Shown here: piece after piece, positions 8,475 to 16,435 of the stretch
Position numbering within the stretch: the first letter of the stretch is position 1
How the letters are laid out: every line of letters starts with the position of its first letter
Assembly: GCF_015209725.1 (NCBI RefSeq)
Contig: NZ_CP063656.1
Span: 2,850,292 to 2,914,291, forward strand
Source of the DNA: Lysobacter ciconiae
GTDB lineage: Bacteria > Pseudomonadota > Gammaproteobacteria > Xanthomonadales > Xanthomonadaceae
Direction: 5' to 3'
DNA length: 64,000 nucleotides
Program-made: the position numbers and the translations under genes
Notes under the pieces: model-generated
Database searches by the model: none
What the model was told of the DNA's origin: nothing
What the model saw: only the letters and a program-made list of their open reading frames with translations

Positions 8475-9868
8475 CGCGGCCACCAGTCGTTGCAGGCTTG
8501 GGGGAGCGAGGGTTGCCAGCCGATGGCCTGCTGGAACGCTTCGGCCAGTGCGATCAGGGACCACTCGTCGCCAATGTCGCCGACCAGCTGCAGGCCCAAC
8601 GGCAGTTCGCCCGCGCCCACCGACAGCGGCACCGACAGCGCGGGGTTGCCGGCGAAGTTGGCGTAGCCGGTGAGGTCGGCCTGGTTGGCTGGCGTGTCGG
8701 TATCGAAGCTGAAAGCGCGCTGCGGCGTGGTCGGCATCACCAGCACGTCGCACTTCGCCAGCCACTGCTGCAGCTGCACCTGGGCCCGGTCGAGCACGCG
8801 GATTGCGTCGACCAGATCACTGGCCGACTTGCGCTCGGCGTAGGCCATCAACTTCTGTAGCAGCGGCGAGAACCGCTCGCGTTGCTGCTCCCAATCGTCG
8901 GCGTGCTCGATCAGCATTTCCGCCTCGCACACCAGCAGGCCGGCACGGCGCGAATGGCCGGGCGAGACGTCGGGCGCAGGCAGGTCCACCCGCTGGTGGC
9001 CCAGACCGAGCAGCGTCTGCAGTCCGCCCTCGAAAGCCTCGGCAATGCCGGGATCCCACTCCACGGTGTCGCCGAAATCCACCACCCCCAGCCGCAGCGG
9101 ACCGGCCGCCGCGGGCGCAAAGTGGATCGCGCGCGACTGTGCACTGGCCGGATCGAAGCCGGCCAGCACCGGCAGCAGCAAATGCAGGTCGCGCGCCGAA
9201 CGCGCCAGCGGCCCGATGTGGTCGAGCCGATGGCTGAGCGCCACCGTGCCGCGTGTGCTGATCGCGCCCCGGCTGGGTTTGAGACCGACCACGCCGCAGT
9301 AGCTGGCCGGGATGCGCACCGAGCCCATGCTGTCGGTTCCGAGCGCCGCGCTGCACAGCCCGGCCGCGACCGCCGCGCCGCTGCCGCCGCTGGAACCGCC
9401 CGGGGTGAAGCCGGGACGGTGCGGGTTGTGGCAGGCGCCGAAGTGCGGGTTGTTGTTGTCCGCACCCAGTGCCGCCTCGTGCATGTTGAGCTTGCCAACG
9501 ATGACCGTGCCGGCCTCGCGCAGGCGCGCTACGGCCGGACTGTCGGCGTCGGCCGGGGCGTTGTCGCGGCGGGTCGCCATGCCGGCGGTGGTAATCAACC
9601 CGGCCGCGTCGATGTTGTCCTTGATCGCCACCGGCACGCCTTCCAGTGCGCGCGCTGTGCCGGCCCTGCGGCGCGCATCGGACGCGTCCGCGGCGCGACG
9701 GGCGCTCTCCGCGTCCACCGCCAGGTAGCTGTTGAGCACGGGCTGGCTGGCATCGATCGCCGCCAGCTGCTGCTCCAGCAGGTCGCGGCAGCTGAGCTCG
9801 CCGCGCTCCAGCCGGGCCAGCTGCGATGTCATGTCCTCGCCCAGCAGGGCGGCGTCGATGCGGCTCAT
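8471..9868 (-). CDS. Amidase-signature family hydrolase
   Basis: This 465-aa protein belongs to the amidase-signature family. It shows the Ser-cisSer-Lys elements: the Lys in VAIKDNIDAAGL and the Gly/Ser-rich GGSSGGSGAAVAAGLC, followed by GTDSMGSVRIPASYCG. Such enzymes hydrolyse carboxamides to acids and ammonia. It lies 12 bases after the ligase gene and overlaps the CoA-transferase by four bases. Release of a carboxylic acid for CoA activation is a plausible role. A Gln-tRNA amidotransferase role is unlikely because no gatB or gatC partner is present. Confidence 0.9.
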   Translation of the reverse strand: MSRIDAALLGEDMTSQLARLERGELSCRDLLEQQLAAIDASQPVLNSYLAVDAESARRAADASDARRRAGTARALEGVPVAIKDNIDAAGLITTAGMATRRDNAPADADSPAVARLREAGTVIVGKLNMHEAALGADNNNPHFGACHNPHRPGFTPGGSSGGSGAAVAAGLCSAALGTDSMGSVRIPASYCGVVGLKPSRGAISTRGTVALSHRLDHIGPLARSARDLHLLLPVLAGFDPASAQSRAIHFAPAAAGPLRLGVVDFGDTVEWDPGIAEAFEGGLQTLLGLGHQRVDLPAPDVSPGHSRRAGLLVCEAEMLIEHADDWEQQRERFSPLLQKLMAYAERKSASDLVDAIRVLDRAQVQLQQWLAKCDVLVMPTTPQRAFSFDTDTPANQADLTGYANFAGNPALSVPLSVGAGELPLGLQLVGDIGDEWSLIALAEAFQQAIGWQPSLPQACNDWWPR

Positions 9869-9880
9869 GGCGTCGGACTC

Positions 9881-11281
9881 TTACTCGAAGCGCTTGTCGA
9901 TCAGGCGGATGGGCTTCTGCCGCGTTTCCATGCCGGTCAGCGGCGCCAGCGCGCCCGGCTCGGCCAGCACGACGCTGACATCCACGCCCAGGCGCATGCG
10001 CAGCAGGGCGGCAAACGCGGCGGCGAGCTGGGCGTCGGTCGTCTCGCCCTTGACCTCGATGTGCACGGCCAGGTCGTCGCGGCCGGCGGCATCGCGGGTG
10101 GTCACGCAGATGAATTCACCGGCAAACCCGGCGTGTTCCTCGAGGATCGGCGCCATCGCCTGCGGGAACACGTTGATGCCGCGCACCTTGACCATGTTGT
10201 CGCTGCGGCCAAGGAAGCCCTCGATCCGGCGCAGGTTGATGCCCAGCGAGGACGGCGTGGTCAGCACCCGGGTCACGTCGTGGGTGTTGAAGCGGATGAT
10301 CGGGTAGATGTCGTCCTTGTACAGGCAGGTCACGACCATGTCGCCGGTCTCGCCGTCGGCGACCGGCTTGCCGTCGTCCACGCCGAGGACCTCGACGTAC
10401 TGGGCGTCCTCCATCAGGTACAGGCCGTCCTGGTCCGGACCCTGGCCGGCAATCGCGCCGGTGTCGCCCACGCCGTACCAGTCATACAGCTGCGCCCCAC
10501 CCCAGGCCTTGGACAGCGACTCGCGCGACTCGCGGCCCAGGTGGCCGGAGATCATCCGGATCGGGATGTCCCTGCCCGGCTCCACGCCCTGCTCGCGGGC
10601 GACGTCGGCCAGCTTCTTGATGTAGTCGGCAAAGCCGACGATCACGGTCGCGCCCATGTCGCGCATCAGGTTGACCTGCTGCACCGAGCGCATCTCGATG
10701 CCGGTGCCGGCCGAGCAGAACAGCGCCTGGGTGAAGTGGTTCACGGCCTCGCGGATGTAGTGGCCGCCGTTGATCATGCCGTGGCCGTAGACCGAATGGA
10801 CGACGTCGCCGGCCTGCATGCCCTGCCAGCGATACAGGCGCGCCAGCAGCAGGTTCTGCACCTCGCGGCTGTGCGGGCTGAACAGCAGCGGCTGCGGCCG
10901 GCCGGTGGTGCCACTGGTGGTGTGGAACACCAGCGGCGTGTCGCCGGCGGCGGTGCCGTCGCGCCAGCCGTGGAAATCGCCCAGCGGCGGCTTGGCTTCC
11001 ACCGAGGCCATGATCTCGTGCTTGCCATAGACCGGCAGTTTGGTGATGTCGACCAGGCCGGTGATGTCGCCGGGCTCCAGGCCCGCATCGCCCCACAGGC
11101 GCCGATAGAACGGGATCTGCCAGGCGCGCGCGACGCAGCGCCGGAAGCGCGCGTCCTGCTCGGCGAACAGCTCGTCGCGGCTGATGCGGCTGAAGCGATC
11201 GGTGAAGGCCTGGTCCAGCGGGTACTCGGCCAGCAGTTTGTTGACGTCGAAGGATTCGAAATAGGTCGCGTGGGTGGTCAT
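9881..11281 (-). CDS. Phenylacetate-CoA-ligase-like adenylate-forming enzyme
   Basis: This 466-aa protein is of the PaaK family. It carries the ATP-binding loop TTSGTTGRPQPL, the core segment YDWYGVGDTGAIAGQG, and the C-terminal hinge and lysine region GRSDNMVKVRGINVFP. It should convert an aromatic or other carboxylic acid plus ATP and CoA to an acyl-CoA. The four-base ATGA overlap with the MmgE/PrpD gene upstream places it in the operon from 14033. The divergent N-terminus (MTTHATYFESFDVNKLLAEYP) suggests that the substrate need not be phenylacetate. Confidence 0.88.
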   Translation of the reverse strand: MTTHATYFESFDVNKLLAEYPLDQAFTDRFSRISRDELFAEQDARFRRCVARAWQIPFYRRLWGDAGLEPGDITGLVDITKLPVYGKHEIMASVEAKPPLGDFHGWRDGTAAGDTPLVFHTTSGTTGRPQPLLFSPHSREVQNLLLARLYRWQGMQAGDVVHSVYGHGMINGGHYIREAVNHFTQALFCSAGTGIEMRSVQQVNLMRDMGATVIVGFADYIKKLADVAREQGVEPGRDIPIRMISGHLGRESRESLSKAWGGAQLYDWYGVGDTGAIAGQGPDQDGLYLMEDAQYVEVLGVDDGKPVADGETGDMVVTCLYKDDIYPIIRFNTHDVTRVLTTPSSLGINLRRIEGFLGRSDNMVKVRGINVFPQAMAPILEEHAGFAGEFICVTTRDAAGRDDLAVHIEVKGETTDAQLAAAFAALLRMRLGVDVSVVLAEPGALAPLTGMETRQKPIRLIDKRFE

Positions 11282-12675
11282 GGGGCCTCAACAATCAGTA
11301 GGTCGACCAGGCGACGCACATCATCGAGCGCCTCCAGCCGGTCGAGAACGGTGAGCAGGTCCGCGCGGCGCTTCGGATCGAAGGGCCGGGCCGCGTGGTC
11401 CAGGCAATGGTGGAATTTCTCGAGCTGCTTGGCGCGGTCCAGCGGGCGCTCGGGCGAGCCGAGTGCCGCATTGCGGTGGTTGTGCACCTCGCGCCCGTCG
11501 GTGGTGGTGACCACCAGACTCTGCGGCACCAGCGCGTTGGGGTCGTCGCAGTCGTTGGGCTCGACGTGCAGGCGCTCGGCAAACTGCGCGCGCACAGGGT
11601 CGGCGAGGGCTTCGCCCGAATACGCATCCAGCCCCACCCGACCCTCGATCAGCATCGTGCCGGTCAGGTAGGGCAGGCACAGGCGGGCGTAGCTGGTTTC
11701 CATGCCGGTCTTGTAGGGCCGCGACACCAGCCGGCGTACCAGCGGCGGCGCGCGCAGGACGATGCGCTCGACGTCGCCGATGCGCAGCCCCTCGCGCTCA
11801 CCCAGCTCGCGCAGCATGTCCAGGCACGCATGCGCGGCGCCGCCGGTGGGGAACACCTTGTGGCTGACCTGCTCGATCTGCGCGTCGCCGGCGGCGAGCG
11901 CGGCCAGCGCCGGACGGGTGTCGAACGCGCCCTCGATCAGCGGCAGGTAGCCGAACGGCCCTTCCAGCCAGTCGTGCGGGGCCGGGAAGCCGTGGTTGGC
12001 GAGCGTCCAGGCGGTGATTGCCGCACGGGCGTTGAAGGCGATCTGCAGGGCCAGGGTCGGCGATCCTTCCACGTGCGCCTGCATCGTGCCCGACAGGTGA
12101 CTGTAGGTGAGCCCGAGGGCGCGATGCAGGGTCGCCTCGTCGGCCTGGTGCAGGTGGGCGATGCCGGCGACCGCGCCCAGTGCCCCGCACATCGCCGGGC
12201 GGAAGAAACGCATCGGCGACCGCCCGCTGATGCCGATCAGGGTCGCCACGTCGACCGCGATGGCGACCGCGGCGATCAGGCGCTTGCCGTCCACGCCGCC
12301 GCGCTGCTCGGCCGCGGTCACCAAGCTGGAGAGCACCACCGCCATCGGATGCACGACCGCGGGCATGTGCACGCAGTCGAACTCCTGGTTGTGGATCTGG
12401 AAGCCGTTGACCATCGCCGCGCTGGACGCGTGCAGGCGTTCGCCGGTGACCCAGACGCGGGCGTCGTTGCCGCTGCCACTGCCCAGGGTCTGGGCGGCGT
12501 CGCGCACGGTCTGGTTGAGCGGCACCTGCGGGCCGGAGCCGGCGATGCCGACCGATACGCCATCCATGATGAAGGTCTTGACCGCGGCGACGGCTTTGGG
12601 CGAGAGGTCCCCATAGCGCAGGTCGGCCGCGTGGGCGACCAGCGCCTCGGTCAAGCGCGGCATCGCCGTAATCAT
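11278..12675 (-). CDS. MmgE/PrpD family protein, copy 2
   Basis: This 465-aa protein is of the MmgE/PrpD family, which includes 2-methylcitrate dehydratase, cis-aconitate decarboxylase and iminodisuccinate epimerase. It shows the all-helical N-terminal domain (FIMDGVSVGIAGSGP, NGFQIHNQEFDCVH) and the C-terminal domain with HKVFPTGGAAHACLD, where the family has its typical K-x-[FY]-P. It follows a paralogue with a four-base overlap and precedes the ligase with another. It probably acts on a small polycarboxylic acid related to the LeuCD-like substrate. The reaction cannot be specified. Confidence 0.88.
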   Translation of the reverse strand: MITAMPRLTEALVAHAADLRYGDLSPKAVAAVKTFIMDGVSVGIAGSGPQVPLNQTVRDAAQTLGSGSGNDARVWVTGERLHASSAAMVNGFQIHNQEFDCVHMPAVVHPMAVVLSSLVTAAEQRGGVDGKRLIAAVAIAVDVATLIGISGRSPMRFFRPAMCGALGAVAGIAHLHQADEATLHRALGLTYSHLSGTMQAHVEGSPTLALQIAFNARAAITAWTLANHGFPAPHDWLEGPFGYLPLIEGAFDTRPALAALAAGDAQIEQVSHKVFPTGGAAHACLDMLRELGEREGLRIGDVERIVLRAPPLVRRLVSRPYKTGMETSYARLCLPYLTGTMLIEGRVGLDAYSGEALADPVRAQFAERLHVEPNDCDDPNALVPQSLVVTTTDGREVHNHRNAALGSPERPLDRAKQLEKFHHCLDHAARPFDPKRRADLLTVLDRLEALDDVRRLVDLLIVEAP

Positions 12676-14033
12676 GCGTCCAGCCCGGCCAGCGCGGCCT
12701 GCAGCGGTTGCAGCGATAGCGCCGTCGGCAACTCACGGACGGCATCGAACAGGCGGGTTGCAGCCGGTTTGGACACGCCGCCCCACGCGGCCAAGGCCAG
12801 CGCCTTGGACGCGATCGCGGCCTCGGGCATCGGGCATTCCGGGTCGCCCCAAGCATCCACGCGGGCCGCGTGCAGGCGCCGGCCGTCAGCCAGCGCCACG
12901 GTCACGGACGCTCCGTAGTGGTCCGGGAAGCGGGCGCTGGCCGCCTCGTCCTCGCTCACGATGACGCGCTCGCGCATGGCGGCCACGACCGGATCATCGA
13001 TGGTCGCAGGCAGGTAATGCGCCAGCTCGGACCGTCCCAGGCAGGCAATCGCAGCAACGGCATGCTGCAGGCTGAATTTGGCTTCCAGCTCGGTGGTGGG
13101 CTCGGGCCGGTCGCAGAAGCGCAGCGCCTCGGCATAGGTGGTCACGTGGATGCTGACAAAAGCCTCCACCGGCAGCCCGCCCGCCTGGCGCAGGGCGTCG
13201 CGCATCGCGTCGATCGCCGGATGCGCGTGGCGGCAGGCCGGCCACGGTTTCAGGCTGGTGGTGTGGATGAGCCAGTCGGGCGCGTGGGCGAGCACCAGAT
13301 CCGGTTGGGCGTCGGGCGCGGTGGCGGCAAACAGTCCCTGCTCGCCCTCGAGGATCCGGCGCGGGCCACGCAGACCGGCAGCGGCCAGTTGCGCCGCCAG
13401 CAAACCGCTGCGCGCGGCTTCGGCGTTGTGGATCGACTTGGTCGGGACGGGCTCGTGACGCATCTGCCACAGGCCGCCGGTGCGGCTGCCGGCGGTACCG
13501 AGCGTATCGGCCAGTGCATCGGCGTCCAGGCCAAGGATGGAAGCGGCGGCGGTCGCGGCGCCAAACGCACCGGCGGTCGAAGTCGGGTGCCAGTAGCGGT
13601 AATGCCCTCGCCCCAGCGCGCGGCCGATGCGGATGGTCGCCTCGTAGCCGCGCACCACCGCATCCAGGAATTGTTGCGGCGTGGCGTCGGCGCTTTCCGC
13701 CGCGGCCAGCGCGACCGGGATCACCACCGGACCGGCGTGCAGGATCGCGCCGCGGTGAACGTCATCCATCTCCAGCACGTTGCCCAGCGCCGCGTTGATC
13801 AGCAGGGCGGACATTGGGTCGCGTCGGCTGGCGCCGAGCGCGGTCGCGTCGCCGCCCGGCAGCGTGGCCACCAGCGCGGTCAGCTGATCCGCCAGCGGCG
13901 AGCGCAAGGCGCCCAGCGCGCAGCCGAGCCAGTCGGCCACCAGCGCGGCGGCACGCTGGCGCGCCGCGGCATCCACCGGGCGCAGCAGCTGCACGGCCAG
14001 GGCTTCGGTCAGGCTCGGGGCCCGCGCTGTCAT
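12672..14033 (-). CDS. MmgE/PrpD family protein, copy 1
   Basis: First gene of the minus-strand operon, 453 aa from ATG 14033. Family features include RAAALVADWLGCALGAL, the segment NVLEMDDVHRGAILHAGPVVIP, and SLKPWPACRHAHPAIDAM near the C-terminal domain. It is a diverged paralogue of the next gene, so the pair may form a heteromer or carry out two successive steps. The frame is open further upstream, but ATG 14033 fits the family N-terminus (MTARAPSLTEALAVQLL). The intergenic region before it holds a TGTCCGGACA palindrome and the divergent CoA-transferase gene. Confidence 0.87.
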   Translation of the reverse strand: MTARAPSLTEALAVQLLRPVDAAARQRAAALVADWLGCALGALRSPLADQLTALVATLPGGDATALGASRRDPMSALLINAALGNVLEMDDVHRGAILHAGPVVIPVALAAAESADATPQQFLDAVVRGYEATIRIGRALGRGHYRYWHPTSTAGAFGAATAAASILGLDADALADTLGTAGSRTGGLWQMRHEPVPTKSIHNAEAARSGLLAAQLAAAGLRGPRRILEGEQGLFAATAPDAQPDLVLAHAPDWLIHTTSLKPWPACRHAHPAIDAMRDALRQAGGLPVEAFVSIHVTTYAEALRFCDRPEPTTELEAKFSLQHAVAAIACLGRSELAHYLPATIDDPVVAAMRERVIVSEDEAASARFPDHYGASVTVALADGRRLHAARVDAWGDPECPMPEAAIASKALALAAWGGVSKPAATRLFDAVRELPTALSLQPLQAALAGLDA

Positions 14034-14095
14034 GCCGCGTCTACCAAGTGACACCTCGTTGGATCGTGGACTCTCTGACTCAGGGTATCGGACTT

Positions 14096-14116
14096 TGTCC
14101 GGACATATCATATGAT
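14096..14116. promoter_or_regulatory. Divergent control region: TGTCCGGACA (copy 2) followed by palindrome ATCATATGAT
   Basis: The 10-mer TGTCCGGACA (14096-14105) is followed by the perfect palindrome ATCATATGAT (14107-14116). Both lie between the divergent MmgE/PrpD operon and the CoA-transferase/GntR operon. Control of both directions by the regulator at 15458 is inferred from location. Confidence 0.55.
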
Positions 14117-14185
14117 CAGCATTCCGCACATCGCAAACCGGTCTTCACCGGCAGCGTCGCCACCGTTTCCCGGACCGGAGTCCCC

Positions 14186-15430
14186 GTGCCTGCCCAGCTC
14201 GACGCCAGTTCCTTCCTCGATCATTTCCGCCCCGGCGCGGAGATCTACACGCCCGGCTGCGCTGGTCACTCGCTGCTGTTCGAGTCGTGGCTGCGGCAGG
14301 CGCCGGAGCGCTGCGACGGGGTCCGCTTCACCGGCGTGCACATCCCCACGGTCAACCGATTCGACTTTGCAAGCCTGCACCCGGGCGCGCGGCAACGCAC
14401 CATCTTTCTCAGCGCCGAGCTGCGCGAGTCGTGGCTGGCCGGTCGGGTCGACTACCTGCCGATGAGCTACTCGGCCACCTGGCAGTGGCTGAGCCAAGAG
14501 GCGCAGTTGGACGTCGCCCTGGTGCAGGTCGCACCGCCCGATGACAACGGCCAGTGCTCGCTGGGCGTGGCTGCCGACTTCACCCCTGCGGCCTGGCCGC
14601 GGGCGGCGAAGGTGCTGGCCCACGTCAATCCGCGCATGCCGCGCACCCACGGGCCGTCGATCCCCTGGTCGCGCATCCACGCCGCCATCGAGCACGACGG
14701 GCCGCTGCTGGAAGCACCGGACCCCGCACCGGACCCGGCCATGGAAGCGGTGGCGGCGCAGGTCGCCACGCTGGTGCCGGACCGTGCCACCCTGCAACTG
14801 GGCCTGGGCCGCCTGCAGTCGGCGGTGCTGCGCGCATTGCGCGGACGGCGCGACCTGCGGATCCACTCCGGGATGGTGTCCGACGGTCTGCTGGGGTTGA
14901 TCGACGATGGCGCGCTGGCGCCGGCGCCGGATGCGGTCGTCGCGGGCGTGGCCCTGGGCAGCCAGGCGCTGTATGACGCCGTCGCCGGGCGGGTGCAGTT
15001 CCGCGAGGTCGGCCACACCCACGACCACGGTGTGCTGCGAGCGATCGCGCGGCTGACGGCAATCAACAGCGCCTTGTCGGTGGACCTGCTGGGCCAGGTC
15101 AACGGCGATTGCCTGGGCGGTCGCCAACTCAGTGGCATCGGCGGCTTGCCGGACTTCCTGCGCGGCGCGCGACAGGCACCCGAGGGCCGCGGCATCATCG
15201 CCCTGCCCGCCGCCACGCCGAAAGGGCAGACGCGAATTGTGCCAATGTTGCCGGCTGGCCCGGTCAGCGTGGCGCGGATCGACGCCGATTGCGTGGTCAC
15301 CGAGCACGGCGTTGCCGACTTGCGACACCTGGGCGTGCACGAGCGGGCGCGCGCCCTCATCGCGATCGCCGACCCGGTCCATCGCGAATCGCTGGAGCGG
15401 GACTGGCATGAAATCACCCAAAGGCTTTGA
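14186..15430 (+). CDS. Family I CoA-transferase / acetyl-CoA hydrolase-like protein
   Basis: This 414-aa protein is of the 4-hydroxybutyrate CoA-transferase/acetyl-CoA hydrolase family. GTG 14186 is chosen because GGAG at 14177-14180 precedes it at good spacing and the homologous region begins there. Family segments include VDYLPMSYSATWQWL, VALVQVAPPDDNGQCSLG, LQLGLGRLQSAVLRAL and SGIGGLPDFLRGA. It should transfer CoA from an acyl-CoA to the pathway acid. It is divergent from the MmgE/PrpD operon and lies 27 bases upstream of a GntR gene, probably in one transcript. The catalytic Glu was not assigned with certainty. Confidence 0.87.
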   Translation: MPAQLDASSFLDHFRPGAEIYTPGCAGHSLLFESWLRQAPERCDGVRFTGVHIPTVNRFDFASLHPGARQRTIFLSAELRESWLAGRVDYLPMSYSATWQWLSQEAQLDVALVQVAPPDDNGQCSLGVAADFTPAAWPRAAKVLAHVNPRMPRTHGPSIPWSRIHAAIEHDGPLLEAPDPAPDPAMEAVAAQVATLVPDRATLQLGLGRLQSAVLRALRGRRDLRIHSGMVSDGLLGLIDDGALAPAPDAVVAGVALGSQALYDAVAGRVQFREVGHTHDHGVLRAIARLTAINSALSVDLLGQVNGDCLGGRQLSGIGGLPDFLRGARQAPEGRGIIALPAATPKGQTRIVPMLPAGPVSVARIDADCVVTEHGVADLRHLGVHERARALIAIADPVHRESLERDWHEITQRL

Positions 15431-15457
15431 CATGGCACATTTGAAAGGACTCCCGGC

Positions 15458-16198
15458 ATGACCGCCAAGCAGCGCAGCAAACCCCGTTACGCCGAGTTGG
15501 GCGACCTGCTCCAGGCGGGCATCGAGCGTGGCGACTACCCGGTGGGCAGCCTGCTGCCGACAGAGCTGGAACTGTGCGAGCGCCACCAGGTCAGCCGCCA
15601 CACCGCGCGCGCCGCCCTGTCCCAGTTGATCACCGCCGGGCTGGTCCAGCGCCGCCCGGGATCGGGCACCCGGGTGATCGCCCAGCGCGAGGCGATGCGC
15701 TACGAACACGGCATCGACAGCCTCGACCTGCTGATGCAGTACGGCAACACGACCCGACTGCAGGTGCTCGAGACCCGCTCGGAGAAAGCCGCCGGCGAGA
15801 TGACCCGCGCGCTGGAGATCGCCACCGGCAAGCCCTACCTGGTCCTCAACGGCGTGCGCATGGAAGAGCCCAACCGCGAACCCATCGCGGTGACCGAGAT
15901 GTTCGTGCCGGTGCGCGCGGGCACACCGAGCGCCGAGCTGCTCGAGCTGTCCAGCTCGGCGCGCACGGTCGCCGGCTTCCTGGATGCGGCGCGGCTGTCG
16001 CGGGTGGAGCAGGTATTCGATGCCGCATCCCTGACGCCGGCCGAGGCCAGCTTGCTGGGGGTGGAGAGCACCGAGCCGGCCATGCGCGTCCGCCGGCACT
16101 ACCGTGACGCGGCCGGACGGCTGCTGATGCTGGCCATCAGCAAGCACCCACCCGGGCGCTTCGCCTACTCCATGGTGCTGTCGCGCAACCGACGCTGA
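15458..16198 (+). CDS. GntR/HutC-family (UTRA) transcriptional regulator 2
   Basis: This 246-aa regulator has a winged helix with the GntR signature (LPTELELCERHQVSRHTARA, wing RRPGSGTRVI) and a UTRA domain (about 85-240). It is transcribed with the CoA-transferase. The promoter of that pair contains TGTCCGGACA, which recurs before the TonB receptor and before the oxidoreductase operon at 36645. It is therefore the simplest candidate reader of that palindrome. The ligand is unknown. Confidence 0.9.
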   Translation: MTAKQRSKPRYAELGDLLQAGIERGDYPVGSLLPTELELCERHQVSRHTARAALSQLITAGLVQRRPGSGTRVIAQREAMRYEHGIDSLDLLMQYGNTTRLQVLETRSEKAAGEMTRALEIATGKPYLVLNGVRMEEPNREPIAVTEMFVPVRAGTPSAELLELSSSARTVAGFLDAARLSRVEQVFDAASLTPAEASLLGVESTEPAMRVRRHYRDAAGRLLMLAISKHPPGRFAYSMVLSRNRR

Positions 16199-16243
16199 GC
16201 CGCCGGCGCGTGCAGCCGCCCCGAATCAGCGCCGGTTTGCCGC

Positions 16244-16435
16244 TCAGCGCTTGAACAGCAGTTTCAGCACCGACGGCCGCAGCGCCATGCGCATCATTTG
16301 GCGGAACTCGGCCGGAGTCAGGCTGGTGGTGCACGGCAGCACGCCGGCCACGCCCTTCATCACCAGCAGGCCGTCCTCGCTGACCACGTCGTTGATGCGC
16401 ACGTCCAGCTTCATCGCGGGGGTGACGACCTTCAT
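16244..16435 (-). CDS. Small conserved-looking protein downstream of the FAD dehydrogenase (63 aa)
   Basis: This 63-aa protein begins MKVVTPAMKLDVRINDVVSE and contains LVMKGVAGVLPCTTSLTPAEF. Its start overlaps the dehydrogenase stop by ATGA, so the two are translationally coupled. It is too short and lacks cysteine motifs for an iron-sulfur subunit, so a structural or accessory role is possible. No family is recognised. Confidence 0.7.
   Translation of the reverse strand: MKVVTPAMKLDVRINDVVSEDGLLVMKGVAGVLPCTTSLTPAEFRQMMRMALRPSVLKLLFKR

Noticed and set aside
8882..11671. A 929-codon plus-strand open frame opposite the amidase and ligase genes
   Set aside because: Same reason: it has no domain content, while the minus strand encodes recognisable enzymes.
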